From Akkermansiaceae bacterium (lineage in GTDB: Bacteria; Verrucomicrobiota; Verrucomicrobiia; Verrucomicrobiales; Akkermansiaceae): a DNA stretch of 64,000 nucleotides. This document shows positions 9,568 to 17,924 of the stretch, piece by piece. Position numbers and translations under genes: made by a program. The stretch lies in the NCBI GenBank assembly GCA_018402445.1, contig JAGYIT010000011.1:58318-122317 (forward strand). The letters are read 5' to 3'. Each line of letters begins with the position of its first letter. Positions within the stretch are counted from its first letter, which is position 1. Below the pieces are notes generated by a model that worked only from the letters and a program-made list of their open reading frames with translations, was not told the DNA's origin and did no database searches.

Positions 9568-10910
9568 CGGTTTTTCATGGTTTTTGCCTTGGGTATCCAG
9601 ATCCGCTCAATAGAAGCGATGCCCGAACGGTGGAACTCTAGGAAGCCGAGCAAGGGATGTGCCACCCTCACGGTATCCCCATCCAAGACGCAGGAGGAAA
9701 GTCGCATCGTTCCGTGCCCGCGCAAGTTAAGTATGATGCCGCCGACATTGTCTGATTTTGAGGGTTTAGCAGCGCCGCCGAGGAAAACGGTGGAAACCTC
9801 CTCCTCGGGGAGTTCAAGCGGCTTTTTCTGGAAATCGCTTTTGAAGCGATAAACCAAGGAACCTCCCTCGGAGCGAATGCCTTCCAGCTTTCCTCCGAAC
9901 CTCTCGCCGTAGCGGCCGATCAGGGAGTCGCTCTTGCCATCCCCCCTTTCCTCGCTGCGGTGCCTGTCGCCGCGGTCATCCCATTCAAGGATGCGGATTT
10001 CGCTGACACTCTGCCCACTCTCGCGCGCGGCGCGGCTGACGAGGGAAACGGCGGACCCCATCGGGATGGGCTGAATGGGATCCGTGTAGCGTCCCTCGAG
10101 GTCACCGTTGATCCGGAGTTCGAGCAATCCGCGCGAGCGGTCACCCCGTATCTCCACTTCCATCCGCCTCACGGGAAACTGCTCCGGCCTGCGGGCGAGC
10201 AGGACGATGGGTGTTCTAGCGCGGTTCGGGGATTCCCTAAAAAGGGCTAGGCCGGAGCTTCCGAACTCCATGAGATACCTGTCCCCCTTCGCAGCGGCGG
10301 CTTCCGCGAATCCGAACTGGAAATTCGGGTGATTCCGCCATGCGAACGAAAACCTAAGGATGAACTTTTCCGGCAGGCCGACATCGCGGGTGAGCGTTCC
10401 GTGACCTTTCGCGACGAATCCATTTTGCTCATCATAATCCCATGCCTGGCCGCCGCCCTCCACGCGGTTCCATCCGGTAAAATCAGTAGGCCCCGAGTAG
10501 ATTGTTTTCTTGGGAATGATGCCGAGCTGGAGCGAGGAAACCGCCTCACGCGGGATGGTGATGAGCCCGAGAACCGGTGATTCCACCCGCAGCAGGCCGC
10601 CTTCCATGGAGGTCACCTTGACCGGAAGGATGTCGCCGTTGGTCAGCTCCAGGCGCTGGTCCGGGAGGATCGCTTCGCCGGCCGGCGTTCCGAAATCAAC
10701 TTTCTCCACCTGATCACCCTTGAGCAGGAGGGGGGATCCGGACACGGGAGAAACGAGGGTGATGGTTCCTTCCGCGTCCATCCCCGTGATCTCTCCGGTG
10801 AGCTTTCCCTCGCCCTTGAGCGAAACATCGGCAGCCATGGAGGCTGATGCCGCCAGGGAGAGGGTCAGTGCCAGAAGGCGTTGGAAATCAGAATTCGACA
10901 TCCCAGTCAT
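9564..10910 (-). CDS. Secreted NGDxLxG-repeat / LamG-like protein, paralogue 2 of 3
   Basis: The product is about 448 residues with a signal peptide (LLALTLSLAASASMAAD). Its repeats are more degenerate at the N-terminus (GKLTGEITGMDAEGTITLVS), followed by TNGDILPVKVTSMEGGLLRV and FGxIxIPREAV-type spacing. The LamG-like core opens YSGPTDFTGWNRVEGGGQ and includes VEIRGDRSRGLLELRINGDL. It lies between paralogues 1 and 3 and overlaps both. Two in-frame ATGs (10910 and 10901) are possible starts and neither has a strong ribosome-binding site. No catalytic motif was recognised. The family resembles other verrucomicrobial secreted proteins only by architecture, so no function is assigned. Confidence 0.75.
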   Translation of the reverse strand: MTGMSNSDFQRLLALTLSLAASASMAADVSLKGEGKLTGEITGMDAEGTITLVSPVSGSPLLLKGDQVEKVDFGTPAGEAILPDQRLELTNGDILPVKVTSMEGGLLRVESPVLGLITIPREAVSSLQLGIIPKKTIYSGPTDFTGWNRVEGGGQAWDYDEQNGFVAKGHGTLTRDVGLPEKFILRFSFAWRNHPNFQFGFAEAAAAKGDRYLMEFGSSGLALFRESPNRARTPIVLLARRPEQFPVRRMEVEIRGDRSRGLLELRINGDLEGRYTDPIQPIPMGSAVSLVSRAARESGQSVSEIRILEWDDRGDRHRSEERGDGKSDSLIGRYGERFGGKLEGIRSEGGSLVYRFKSDFQKKPLELPEEEVSTVFLGGAAKPSKSDNVGGIILNLRGHGTMRLSSCVLDGDTVRVAHPLLGFLEFHRSGIASIERIWIPKAKTMKNR

Positions 10911-12393
10911 CCAAGAAGCTTTCGGTTCCGCGAAAATCCAGCATCGCCGCGTAATCCAGGTTCACATCAATCTCACCGGCCGATCCGTTGAGGATGCGCA
11001 GCCGTTCGCCATCTCCGGAGAGCGGTCTGCCGCTGATCCTGCCGAGAGGATAGAGACGGGTCTTGATTTCGTCGGAGGCTGGATCGGGAGCCTCCGCGAG
11101 CCGTGATTTCGCGAAGCGGACTTCCGCGACCTCATTGAGCGGAAACTCGAAATCCCCGTAGCGGCCTTCCAGCTTGAGCTTGCCCCCCTTGAGCCCCACG
11201 ACTTTCCCGGAAAAGCGGTCAGTGCCGTTGGCAAGCAGCACGATGTCCGCGTCGTCCACCTGCAGGCTGCGCGCGGCGTCGGGCATTCCGTTCCATTCCG
11301 CGACGAGAACCTCGGAAATACGCACCGGCGTATCCTCCGCCTGGACTACGAACCCGAAGCCGTCGCCCTTTCCGGCGTATCCCCCGGTGTTCTCGTTAGC
11401 ATCGGCGATCTCGCTCCATTGCACGACGAACTCGCCGTTGATGAAGAGCAGGATCTCGCCGGTCAGGCGGTTGCAGCGGATCTCCACGGTGGCCGTCCCC
11501 GAGTCGCCGAGACGCAGGCTGCTGTTCGCCGTCTGCACGCGGTCGAGTCTGGGCCTGCCTTCCTCGTCGAAGCCGGTGCGGTGCAGCATGACGTAATTCG
11601 AGTAGATTTGTAACGCGTAGGACTCACCGAAGAGATCCGGAAGCGAGGTCGAGTTCATCAACCTGGCGGCCATGCCCGCACGATCCCTGGCGCCTGCGCC
11701 TCCCTCCGCCTGCTTGGCGGGCTTTTTGAAGTCCGCGTGGAAAGCTACTGTGCAGGAAAGGCGGCTTTTCCATGCGATGTCGAAGCGCAGCATCGCGCGG
11801 TCGGGCATTCCGTTTTTCCTCACTAGGGCGGTGCCGACCTCCTTGTTCTGCCAATACCAGGCCGTGCCGGTATGTTTCCAGAGAGCGGGATTTTTTCCCT
11901 TCTTCTCCTCATCCTTGGAGGCGGGAATGCCATCCGGGTGCTCGGCGTTGAGCATGACCCACTCTTGCGGATCGTAAGGGCCATGGTAAAGCGTCCGCCC
12001 GCCTAGGGGGTTCGGCGCGAGGAGGCCAACCTGTTCGCGGGGAAATTCGATGATCCCGCCGAACACGGTGTCGAGCACCACCCGCTTGTCGTCCATTTCC
12101 CTGACTACGCCGGGGATGCGGTCGCCGTTGGCCGTGCCGATGTGGGATAGCGTTTCGAGAGAACGCGCCGGGCGCCCGCCGCGCAGGACGATGCGGCGAA
12201 GGTCGGAGGCGCTGTATTTCACCTCCCCGGTCACATCCGCGCGTTTCCATATCACCGACGGTCCGGCAGCGATCCCAGCTAGGCGTCCGTGGAGTTGGTC
12301 GCCGTTGGTGAAACTCATGAGGTCGTCGCGGGCTTCCTCTCCCTGGCTCAACAGGGAGAAAGCGAAAAGCGGAATGATTGTGCGGATTTTCAT
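10888..12393 (-). CDS. Secreted NGDxLxG-repeat / LamG-like protein, paralogue 3 of 3
   Basis: The 501-residue product starts with a signal peptide (MKIRTIIPLFAFSLLSQGEE). The frame continues upstream, but this ATG overlaps the stop of the preceding gene by ATGA and precedes the signal, so it is preferred. Repeats: FTNGDQLHGRLAGIAAGPSV, ANGDRIPGVVREMDDKRVVL followed by FGGIIEFPREQVGLL, and near the C-terminus LANGTDRFSGKVVGLKGGKL followed by YGDFEFPLNEVAEVRF. The LamG-like core opens YHGPYDPQEWVMLN. It is the first of the three paralogues in transcription order and lies directly after the terpenoid-cyclase-fold gene. The function is unknown. Confidence 0.78.
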   Translation of the reverse strand: MKIRTIIPLFAFSLLSQGEEARDDLMSFTNGDQLHGRLAGIAAGPSVIWKRADVTGEVKYSASDLRRIVLRGGRPARSLETLSHIGTANGDRIPGVVREMDDKRVVLDTVFGGIIEFPREQVGLLAPNPLGGRTLYHGPYDPQEWVMLNAEHPDGIPASKDEEKKGKNPALWKHTGTAWYWQNKEVGTALVRKNGMPDRAMLRFDIAWKSRLSCTVAFHADFKKPAKQAEGGAGARDRAGMAARLMNSTSLPDLFGESYALQIYSNYVMLHRTGFDEEGRPRLDRVQTANSSLRLGDSGTATVEIRCNRLTGEILLFINGEFVVQWSEIADANENTGGYAGKGDGFGFVVQAEDTPVRISEVLVAEWNGMPDAARSLQVDDADIVLLANGTDRFSGKVVGLKGGKLKLEGRYGDFEFPLNEVAEVRFAKSRLAEAPDPASDEIKTRLYPLGRISGRPLSGDGERLRILNGSAGEIDVNLDYAAMLDFRGTESFLDDWDVEF

Positions 12394-13376
12394 TTCTCGT
12401 AGATTGGCAGATAGCGGTAGTTCAAGGCGAGCGACAAAAGCGCCGCCGATGTGCTGAACGCCTGACCCTGATTCCCGGGAAAGGAACCGTCCGGGGATTG
12501 GATCGTGGCGAGGTAGCGGATGTTGCGGCTGTTCCATTCCTCCCATATCTCTGAGTCGGCGTGGAAAAGCGCCTGGGACATGTAGTATTCGTAGTAGTAG
12601 GGATAATACCTATCGCGGTAATCGAGGTTTTTCTTGAGGTAGGCGAGGCTCGCGGCGTAGCCCTTGGAGTCCTTTTCCTTCGCGAGAGAGAGGCATAGCG
12701 AACCGATGGCGGTGAGGGTTGGCTTGCCGCCCGCCGAAGAGGTGTATCCGTAGGCACCATCGCCGCCGCGGCAGCTCGCGAGATAGGCGAGGGCTTTCTT
12801 GATCGCCTCGTCCGGCACCGGGATCCCGGCGTTGCGCGCGGCATAAAGGCTCACCACTTGGCAGCCCGTGACCGTGGTGTCCGCGTCCCGGCTTTCCGGA
12901 GTGTAGCGCCACGCGCCGAAGCGATTGCGCTTCTGCGAGCTGAGGATCAGCTCCACCGCCTGCTCCAGCGCCTTGGCAACCTTGGGATGATCGATGACCC
13001 CGTAGGCTTCCGCCAGAGCCTTAGTGGCGAAAGCGTGGTTATACATGCTCGATCCGATGTAGCCGTTGGTCGCATTCTGTTTGGAAATGATGTAGTCGAT
13101 CCCTTTGCGGATCACCTTCGCGTAGGGACCGTTGTTCGGGTCCTCGCCGTGCGCTAGAAACGCGGCGACGCAGAGTCCGACGACGCCGGGCTCGCTGCCC
13201 GCGCCATCGTTCCAACTGCCCTCCGCGTTCTGCTTGTCGGCGAGGTAACGGAGGCCGCGCTCATAGATCAGATCCACCTGTGCCGGGACGCGGTCGTCCT
13301 GGCGATTGAGCAATCCCTGTCCGTGCGAGGCGGTGAGGAACCCTATCCCGAGGAAAATGAAAGCCAGCCTTCTCAT
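12390..13376 (-). CDS. Exported prenyltransferase/squalene-oxidase-repeat protein
   Basis: The 328-residue product has a signal peptide (MRRLAFIFLGIGFLTASHGQ) followed by an alpha/alpha-toroid repeat fold: RYLADKQNAEGSWNDGAG, IDYIISKQNATNGYIGSS, LILSSQKRNRFGAWRYTP, YLASCRGGDGAYGYTSSA, and YLATIQSPDGSFPGNQGQ. Each repeat has the Q-x2-DGSW/QNAEGSW signature of the prenyltransferase/squalene cyclase repeat. No DxDD or zinc-binding cyclase site was seen and the protein is exported, so it is probably not a cyclase. In planctomycetes and Verrucomicrobia such proteins sit with DUF4175-type membrane genes, as here. Start chosen at the signal peptide; the frame extends 44 codons upstream. It overlaps paralogue 3 by ATGA. 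Confidence 0.82.
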   Translation of the reverse strand: MRRLAFIFLGIGFLTASHGQGLLNRQDDRVPAQVDLIYERGLRYLADKQNAEGSWNDGAGSEPGVVGLCVAAFLAHGEDPNNGPYAKVIRKGIDYIISKQNATNGYIGSSMYNHAFATKALAEAYGVIDHPKVAKALEQAVELILSSQKRNRFGAWRYTPESRDADTTVTGCQVVSLYAARNAGIPVPDEAIKKALAYLASCRGGDGAYGYTSSAGGKPTLTAIGSLCLSLAKEKDSKGYAASLAYLKKNLDYRDRYYPYYYEYYMSQALFHADSEIWEEWNSRNIRYLATIQSPDGSFPGNQGQAFSTSAALLSLALNYRYLPIYEK

Positions 13377-13377
13377 G

Positions 13378-14010
13378 TTATTCGGATTTCCCCTCCAGTC
13401 CGCGGTTGTAGGCGTCGAGGGCGTCCTGGAACTCGCGCGGCAGACTTTTGCCGGCTGTTCCGGCCGCTTTTGGCACCGTTCGTTCCTCGATCTTCCCGCC
13501 GGAGGCACCGCCGTCCGCGTCGTTCGCGGCGTCAGAGTCGCCGGTCTGGCCTTGTCCCGCTTGGTCGCCCGGCTTGTCGCCTTTGCCTTCCTTGCCTGCC
13601 CCCTCGCCCTCTCCTTCCTTTTTCCCCATCATCCGCTCCATCATATCCATCATCGCGCCTTCGGCCTCGCCGCCGCCGCCCTGCTGCTGCCTTGCTTTGG
13701 CGGCTTGGTGGATTTTTTCGATGATTTCCGTCTGTGCGGCGATGGTCGCGCCTCCGGTCTCCGTTTCCACGAGGTAATCCGTGGTCTCGTCCATGATCCC
13801 CTCCACCTCGGTCAGGAGGTCAATGACCTGCTGCGCGGTCTGCTCGATGACGAGCTGCTGCACGTCGGCGGAAAGCTCGTCCTGCTCGTCCGCGAGTTTT
13901 TCTGAACCTTCGGCGTGTCGCTTGAGCATGTCGGCGGGATCCTCCGCTTCCTCGGCACGAAGCGACGGTGAGGCGATCAGGAGAAAGGATAGATAAAGAT
14001 GCGCTTTCAT
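13378..14010 (-). CDS. Exported coiled-coil and low-complexity protein
   Basis: The 210-residue product has a signal peptide (MKAHLYLSFLLIASPSLRAE). A helical, probably coiled-coil half (~30-105, rich in E, Q, A and L) is followed by a low-complexity segment rich in G, E, K, D and Q (~110-180) and a short C-terminal helix. No known domain was recognised. It sits between the DUF4175-like gene, which it overlaps by ATGA, and the squalene-repeat gene, from which it is separated by one base, so it belongs to the same operon. The composition suggests a flexible periplasmic partner of the long helical part of the DUF4175 protein; this is inference. Confidence 0.7.
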   Translation of the reverse strand: MKAHLYLSFLLIASPSLRAEEAEDPADMLKRHAEGSEKLADEQDELSADVQQLVIEQTAQQVIDLLTEVEGIMDETTDYLVETETGGATIAAQTEIIEKIHQAAKARQQQGGGGEAEGAMMDMMERMMGKKEGEGEGAGKEGKGDKPGDQAGQGQTGDSDAANDADGGASGGKIEERTVPKAAGTAGKSLPREFQDALDAYNRGLEGKSE

Positions 14011-16649
14011 TCGTTCGTGGTTGTCGGGGTTCCGGCGTCACGCTTGAGCTGCTCTAGGACGCGCGTCCGCGCGCGGAGATCCTGCTGCTGCTGGATCATT
14101 TTCATCACCCGCAGCATGAACTCGAAGTCCTCGTCCTCCGGGCTGGGACCGCCGCCCTCGCCGCCGCCACCACCCTCCTTGTTCATCTCGTCTCCGAGTG
14201 CCGCCGCCCATTCCTCGAGCTTGGCCGCCCAGAGTTTCGCACCCTCGGTGGCCATGAAGGAATGGTGGAGCTGGAGTTTCGCGCGGACATTCTCAAGGCC
14301 GAGATCGATCTTCGAATCCCGCATCTGCTCCATGATGGATTTGAACGCGGCGTCGTTGGTGCGGGCGTGGTAATGACCGAGGTCTTCTTGGATCCAGCGA
14401 ACGTCGGCGGCGGTGAGCATCTGCTGCCGCTCCGTGTCAGAGAGCTTCATCTGATCACTGGGGTCGAGTTCGTCGTGGCGTTTGCCGAGGAGCTTGCGGG
14501 AAAAGGTCTCGATCAAGGTTCCCGCGATCCCATTCTGCTCGGCGGAGGCTTTTTTCAGGCGGCTCACGAAGGTGCTGGCCTCGAAGCGCTTGTTCGCGTC
14601 GTTGGCCTGCTCCAGCGCCTTCTTCATTTTCTCGACCACCTCCTTCTGCTTCTCGACCGCCTCCTTGACGTCCTCCTTGGTTTTCTCCGCCGTATTGGAA
14701 GGCTCCTGCGCCTCGCGCAGCTCATCGCGGACTTCCGGGATGTCCTTTTCGGCGAGTTCCTGCATGGCTTTCAGGGCACCCGCCATTTTCTTCATCGTCT
14801 CCTTGTCGATCTCGCCGTTGCGGGTCGCACCTTTCATCACCTCTTCCATCTTTTCCTTGAGGTCTTCCATGCGCTGGGCGTTCTCACTCTCCGCCTGTTC
14901 CTGGGTGTCGAGACGTTTGCGGTTCTCGTCCTGCTCCAGCTCCTCGGCGGAGAGATTGTCGAGGCGCTGGTTCTCATCGAGAAGGTTCAGTTCCTTGCGG
15001 GCGAGATCCTCCAGTTCGCTGATCGTGCGGTCGAACTGGGATTTCAAAAGCTGCGCGTGCTCCTCGCGGCTGAGGACGTAAAGGATGATCGGTTCCGAAT
15101 AGACCCGCCCACGCCCCGGATAGAGATCCTCGGAAAACGCGCGGAGCGCCAGCCGCTGCGGGCCGATCCCGAACGCGGCGGGCGAGAACACCACGGGCTT
15201 CATGATGCGGCGTTCCTCGGGAGCGCCCTTCGCGAGCACCAGCTCGCCGGTCACCACGGGGATCTCACCGGGCATGGTCACCAAGCTCTGCCACTCGATG
15301 CCCACCTCTTTCAGCCCGAAGTCATCCTCGCAAAGGATTTCGAAATCAATCGACTCCTCGGGCAGGATCGCCTTCTGCCGCTCAATTCCCTGGGTGTAAG
15401 CAACCGGAGGCGCATCCTTCACCGCATCGACGCGCAACCGGAAGTCAGAACCGCCGGTGAGGCCGAACTGATCCACCCAGGAAAAAGGCAGCTCGAAGGG
15501 CACCCCACCCACCCCGATTGCGGCGGTCTTCGCCTTCTGTCCGGAAATCTCCAGTGCTCCTGCCTCGTCCACGGGTGCGGCACCTGCGGGATTCTCGCCG
15601 GTGGCTTTGCCGGGGCCGAACGAACCCGTGCGCACCCCGCGGCTGAGATCCAGTTCGAAGCTCACCACACTGCCCTCCACAAGGCTCAGCTCGCCGCTGC
15701 TGAATTCCACCGTCCGGTCGGGGAGGCTCATGTAATCTGGGGCGGTCACAAACGCCCGGGTGCTCACCACGCTCGGGCGTTGCAGCGGCTCGACGACAAG
15801 CGAATGCCGAAGATCCCCGATCCGGAACACGACGGTTCCCTTTTCCTGCTGCCCGGGGAAACGGAAGACATAACGCTCACCCACCAGATTCGCTCCGATC
15901 TCCGGTTGCAGGCCATATTGCCCCAATCCCGAGTCCGGACTCTGCTCCGAAGACTTCGAGAGCTTCAGCACCACCTCAAAGGCCTCGCCGTAAGGCACCG
16001 CAAGGTAAGCCGGCGCGTTCTCAAGCTGGGTGAACGTGTAACGCTCGACGTCCGAAAAAGGCTTCAGCCAGCGCTCCAGGGCGTTCAGACCCGCCTTGGG
16101 CGTCGCCAGGAAAGCGCCCGCCGCCCCGACCATGAGGGCGAGCGCGGACAGCGCCCACTTGCGGTGCCTGGGCACGGGCAGCGCATCGTCGAGCTTGCGC
16201 TTCCCCGCCTCCGCGGCGACCACCTCCATCGCCGCCGCCCTCAGCCTCGGGGAAAGGGAATCGCCCGTCTCCTCCTGACCCTGAAGCTCGATCACGCCGA
16301 GCAGGCGGTCGCCGAGGCCGGGGTAGCGTTTCGCAATGAGCCTCGCGAGCTGCTCCTCGCGGCGGTGCCCCCAGACCCAGCGGTGCAGCCAATAGGGCGC
16401 GAACCCGCCGAATAGCGAAACACCCCCGAGAAGGATCAGGAGTCGCGCCCAGCCCGGAGTCTGCCAGACCCGGTCGAGACCGTAGATCAGCAGGAAGGAA
16501 ACCAGCAGCCCGATCAACCCGGCAGCCACTGCCTCCACCAGCTTCCGCCGCCAAAGCCGCGTCCTGAATACCTCAAGCTGGATGCGCAGGCTCTCTGGAA
16601 TCGCGTTCCGTGCGGCGGGTGGTTGGTCGGACATCGGCGGGATCGGCAT
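14007..16649 (-). CDS. DUF4175-like large membrane protein
   Basis: The product is about 880 residues. It has two N-terminal membrane segments (~40-60 and ~68-90: AVAAGLIGLLVSFLLIYGLD and ARLLILLGGVSLFGGFAPYW) and a third at ~165-185, then a beta-rich periplasmic region (~190-500), a long charged coiled coil (~510-700) and a Gly/Glu-rich C-terminus. This layout matches the DUF4175 / TIGR02302 type of large helical membrane protein. It is the first gene of a six-gene operon. In-frame ATGs at 16649 and 16634 are both possible starts. The role is unknown; it probably anchors an envelope complex that includes the downstream exported proteins. Confidence 0.75.
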   Translation of the reverse strand: MPIPPMSDQPPAARNAIPESLRIQLEVFRTRLWRRKLVEAVAAGLIGLLVSFLLIYGLDRVWQTPGWARLLILLGGVSLFGGFAPYWLHRWVWGHRREEQLARLIAKRYPGLGDRLLGVIELQGQEETGDSLSPRLRAAAMEVVAAEAGKRKLDDALPVPRHRKWALSALALMVGAAGAFLATPKAGLNALERWLKPFSDVERYTFTQLENAPAYLAVPYGEAFEVVLKLSKSSEQSPDSGLGQYGLQPEIGANLVGERYVFRFPGQQEKGTVVFRIGDLRHSLVVEPLQRPSVVSTRAFVTAPDYMSLPDRTVEFSSGELSLVEGSVVSFELDLSRGVRTGSFGPGKATGENPAGAAPVDEAGALEISGQKAKTAAIGVGGVPFELPFSWVDQFGLTGGSDFRLRVDAVKDAPPVAYTQGIERQKAILPEESIDFEILCEDDFGLKEVGIEWQSLVTMPGEIPVVTGELVLAKGAPEERRIMKPVVFSPAAFGIGPQRLALRAFSEDLYPGRGRVYSEPIILYVLSREEHAQLLKSQFDRTISELEDLARKELNLLDENQRLDNLSAEELEQDENRKRLDTQEQAESENAQRMEDLKEKMEEVMKGATRNGEIDKETMKKMAGALKAMQELAEKDIPEVRDELREAQEPSNTAEKTKEDVKEAVEKQKEVVEKMKKALEQANDANKRFEASTFVSRLKKASAEQNGIAGTLIETFSRKLLGKRHDELDPSDQMKLSDTERQQMLTAADVRWIQEDLGHYHARTNDAAFKSIMEQMRDSKIDLGLENVRAKLQLHHSFMATEGAKLWAAKLEEWAAALGDEMNKEGGGGGEGGGPSPEDEDFEFMLRVMKMIQQQQDLRARTRVLEQLKRDAGTPTTTNE

Positions 16650-16756
16650 TTCTCATGCCGTAAAGGGTTGCGGGAATCTGACAGGGATACGCGACAACTC
16701 CAGCAGTTTTCTCGCCACAGCCCGCTGAATTTACGATCCCTTTACCGGGACGCCCC

Positions 16757-17776
16757 TCACTCGTCCTTGAACGGCTCCGCCCTGCGCGCGTCGATGCAGC
16801 CCGTCAACCAGCGGACGAGCTTCTCCGCCTCCTCGGATTCTGAGCGCATCGAGCCCAGCGCCGCCCAATCGAGTTGCGGGCGCGACTGCACCGGCGCGAT
16901 CCGGTGGATGTCCAGCTTGCCCATGATCGCCTCGGTCTCCTTCGGGTGCGCGTTGAGGATGTTGGCGGGGCGCGGTAGATCGTCGAGCACCTCCGGGGTC
17001 AATCCGAACGAGACGACTCCCACCCCAAAGGTGGAGCTGAGTTTCCGCAAACCGTCCGCCAGCGCCTCGTCCTCAATCGGCCCCGCGTAGATCAACTCGC
17101 CGCCCTGCGCCCACATCGAGACGGAGAGCGCCTGGAAAAAATCCTCACGGTAAGTCATGAGCGAAGGCAAAAGACGCAGCCGCGCCGAATGCAAGCGGAA
17201 CGGCGCGATGCCCAGCCGCTGCTTGAGGGAAAGCATTGATTCGTCGAGCGACATCTCCTCGTCCGGCGAGCCGCCCGTTTCCCAATCCACCAACACCAGC
17301 TCGGGATATTTCCATAGGTTTCCCAGCGGCGAGGTGGCCGCGAAAGGGTCGCGGAAAGCGAAGGGGAAACGCCCGTTGATCTCATAGTAACGCGTCACGA
17401 CCGCGCGGAATTTACGGATCCGCAGCATCGCGTTGTCCACGGTCGTCTCATCGCTGCTGAGGTCGTCGAGCCGCCCCTGTGTCCATGCCAGAAGCTCCTG
17501 CGCACCGGAAAGCGCGGGCAGTTGCTCGCTCCTCCGGTAATAACCCTGCCCCTTCTCCACCTTCGCAATCGCGGAGGCGGGATCACAGGACATGATCGAG
17601 AAATGGTATCTGAGCGAAGCGTCGGAGTAATTGCCCGACAGGTTGCGCCGCGCGAGGCGTATCAGCTCCGTTCCCTTGATCGCCTCGGCGGGATTGTTCG
17701 GCAACAGTGCGGGCAAGATATCATTCAGCTGCTTTCGGAGGCTCATAAGGGGGAAATTACGTAAATCTCCCGCCAT
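16757..17776 (-). CDS. Hypothetical protein with winged-helix-like N-terminus
   Basis: The 339-residue soluble protein uses the ATG preceded by an AGGGGAG ribosome-binding site 6 nt upstream; the frame itself extends further upstream. The first ~80 residues (KGTELIRLARRNLSGNYSDA then SLRYHFSIMSCDPASAIAKV and GYYRR) read like a winged-helix DNA-binding fold. The remainder contains FRAVVTRYYEINGRFPFAFR and LGNLWKYPELVLVDWETG, and near the end ELIYAGPIEDEALADGLRKL. I do not recognise the family. It diverges from the SNF2 gene with about 150 nt between starts, so a shared regulatory region or functional link is possible. Confidence 0.6.
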   Translation of the reverse strand: MAGDLRNFPLMSLRKQLNDILPALLPNNPAEAIKGTELIRLARRNLSGNYSDASLRYHFSIMSCDPASAIAKVEKGQGYYRRSEQLPALSGAQELLAWTQGRLDDLSSDETTVDNAMLRIRKFRAVVTRYYEINGRFPFAFRDPFAATSPLGNLWKYPELVLVDWETGGSPDEEMSLDESMLSLKQRLGIAPFRLHSARLRLLPSLMTYREDFFQALSVSMWAQGGELIYAGPIEDEALADGLRKLSSTFGVGVVSFGLTPEVLDDLPRPANILNAHPKETEAIMGKLDIHRIAPVQSRPQLDWAALGSMRSESEEAEKLVRWLTGCIDARRAEPFKDE

Positions 17777-17924
17777 CCAATCTCCCCTCTTCCTACCCAT
17801 CAAGAGCTTTCTTCCGATACCATCGCCGCTTGCCACGATCGCGAAACTTCCTATTGCGCGATTCCGATTTCCAGACTTAGACTGCCTCCCCCGGCGATTG
17901 AATCGTCGGCCCCTTTACACGTCT

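Noticed and set aside
14262..16415. Long plus-strand open frame opposite the DUF4175 gene
   Set aside because: His/Arg/Leu-rich composition, no domain, entirely antisense to a convincing gene.
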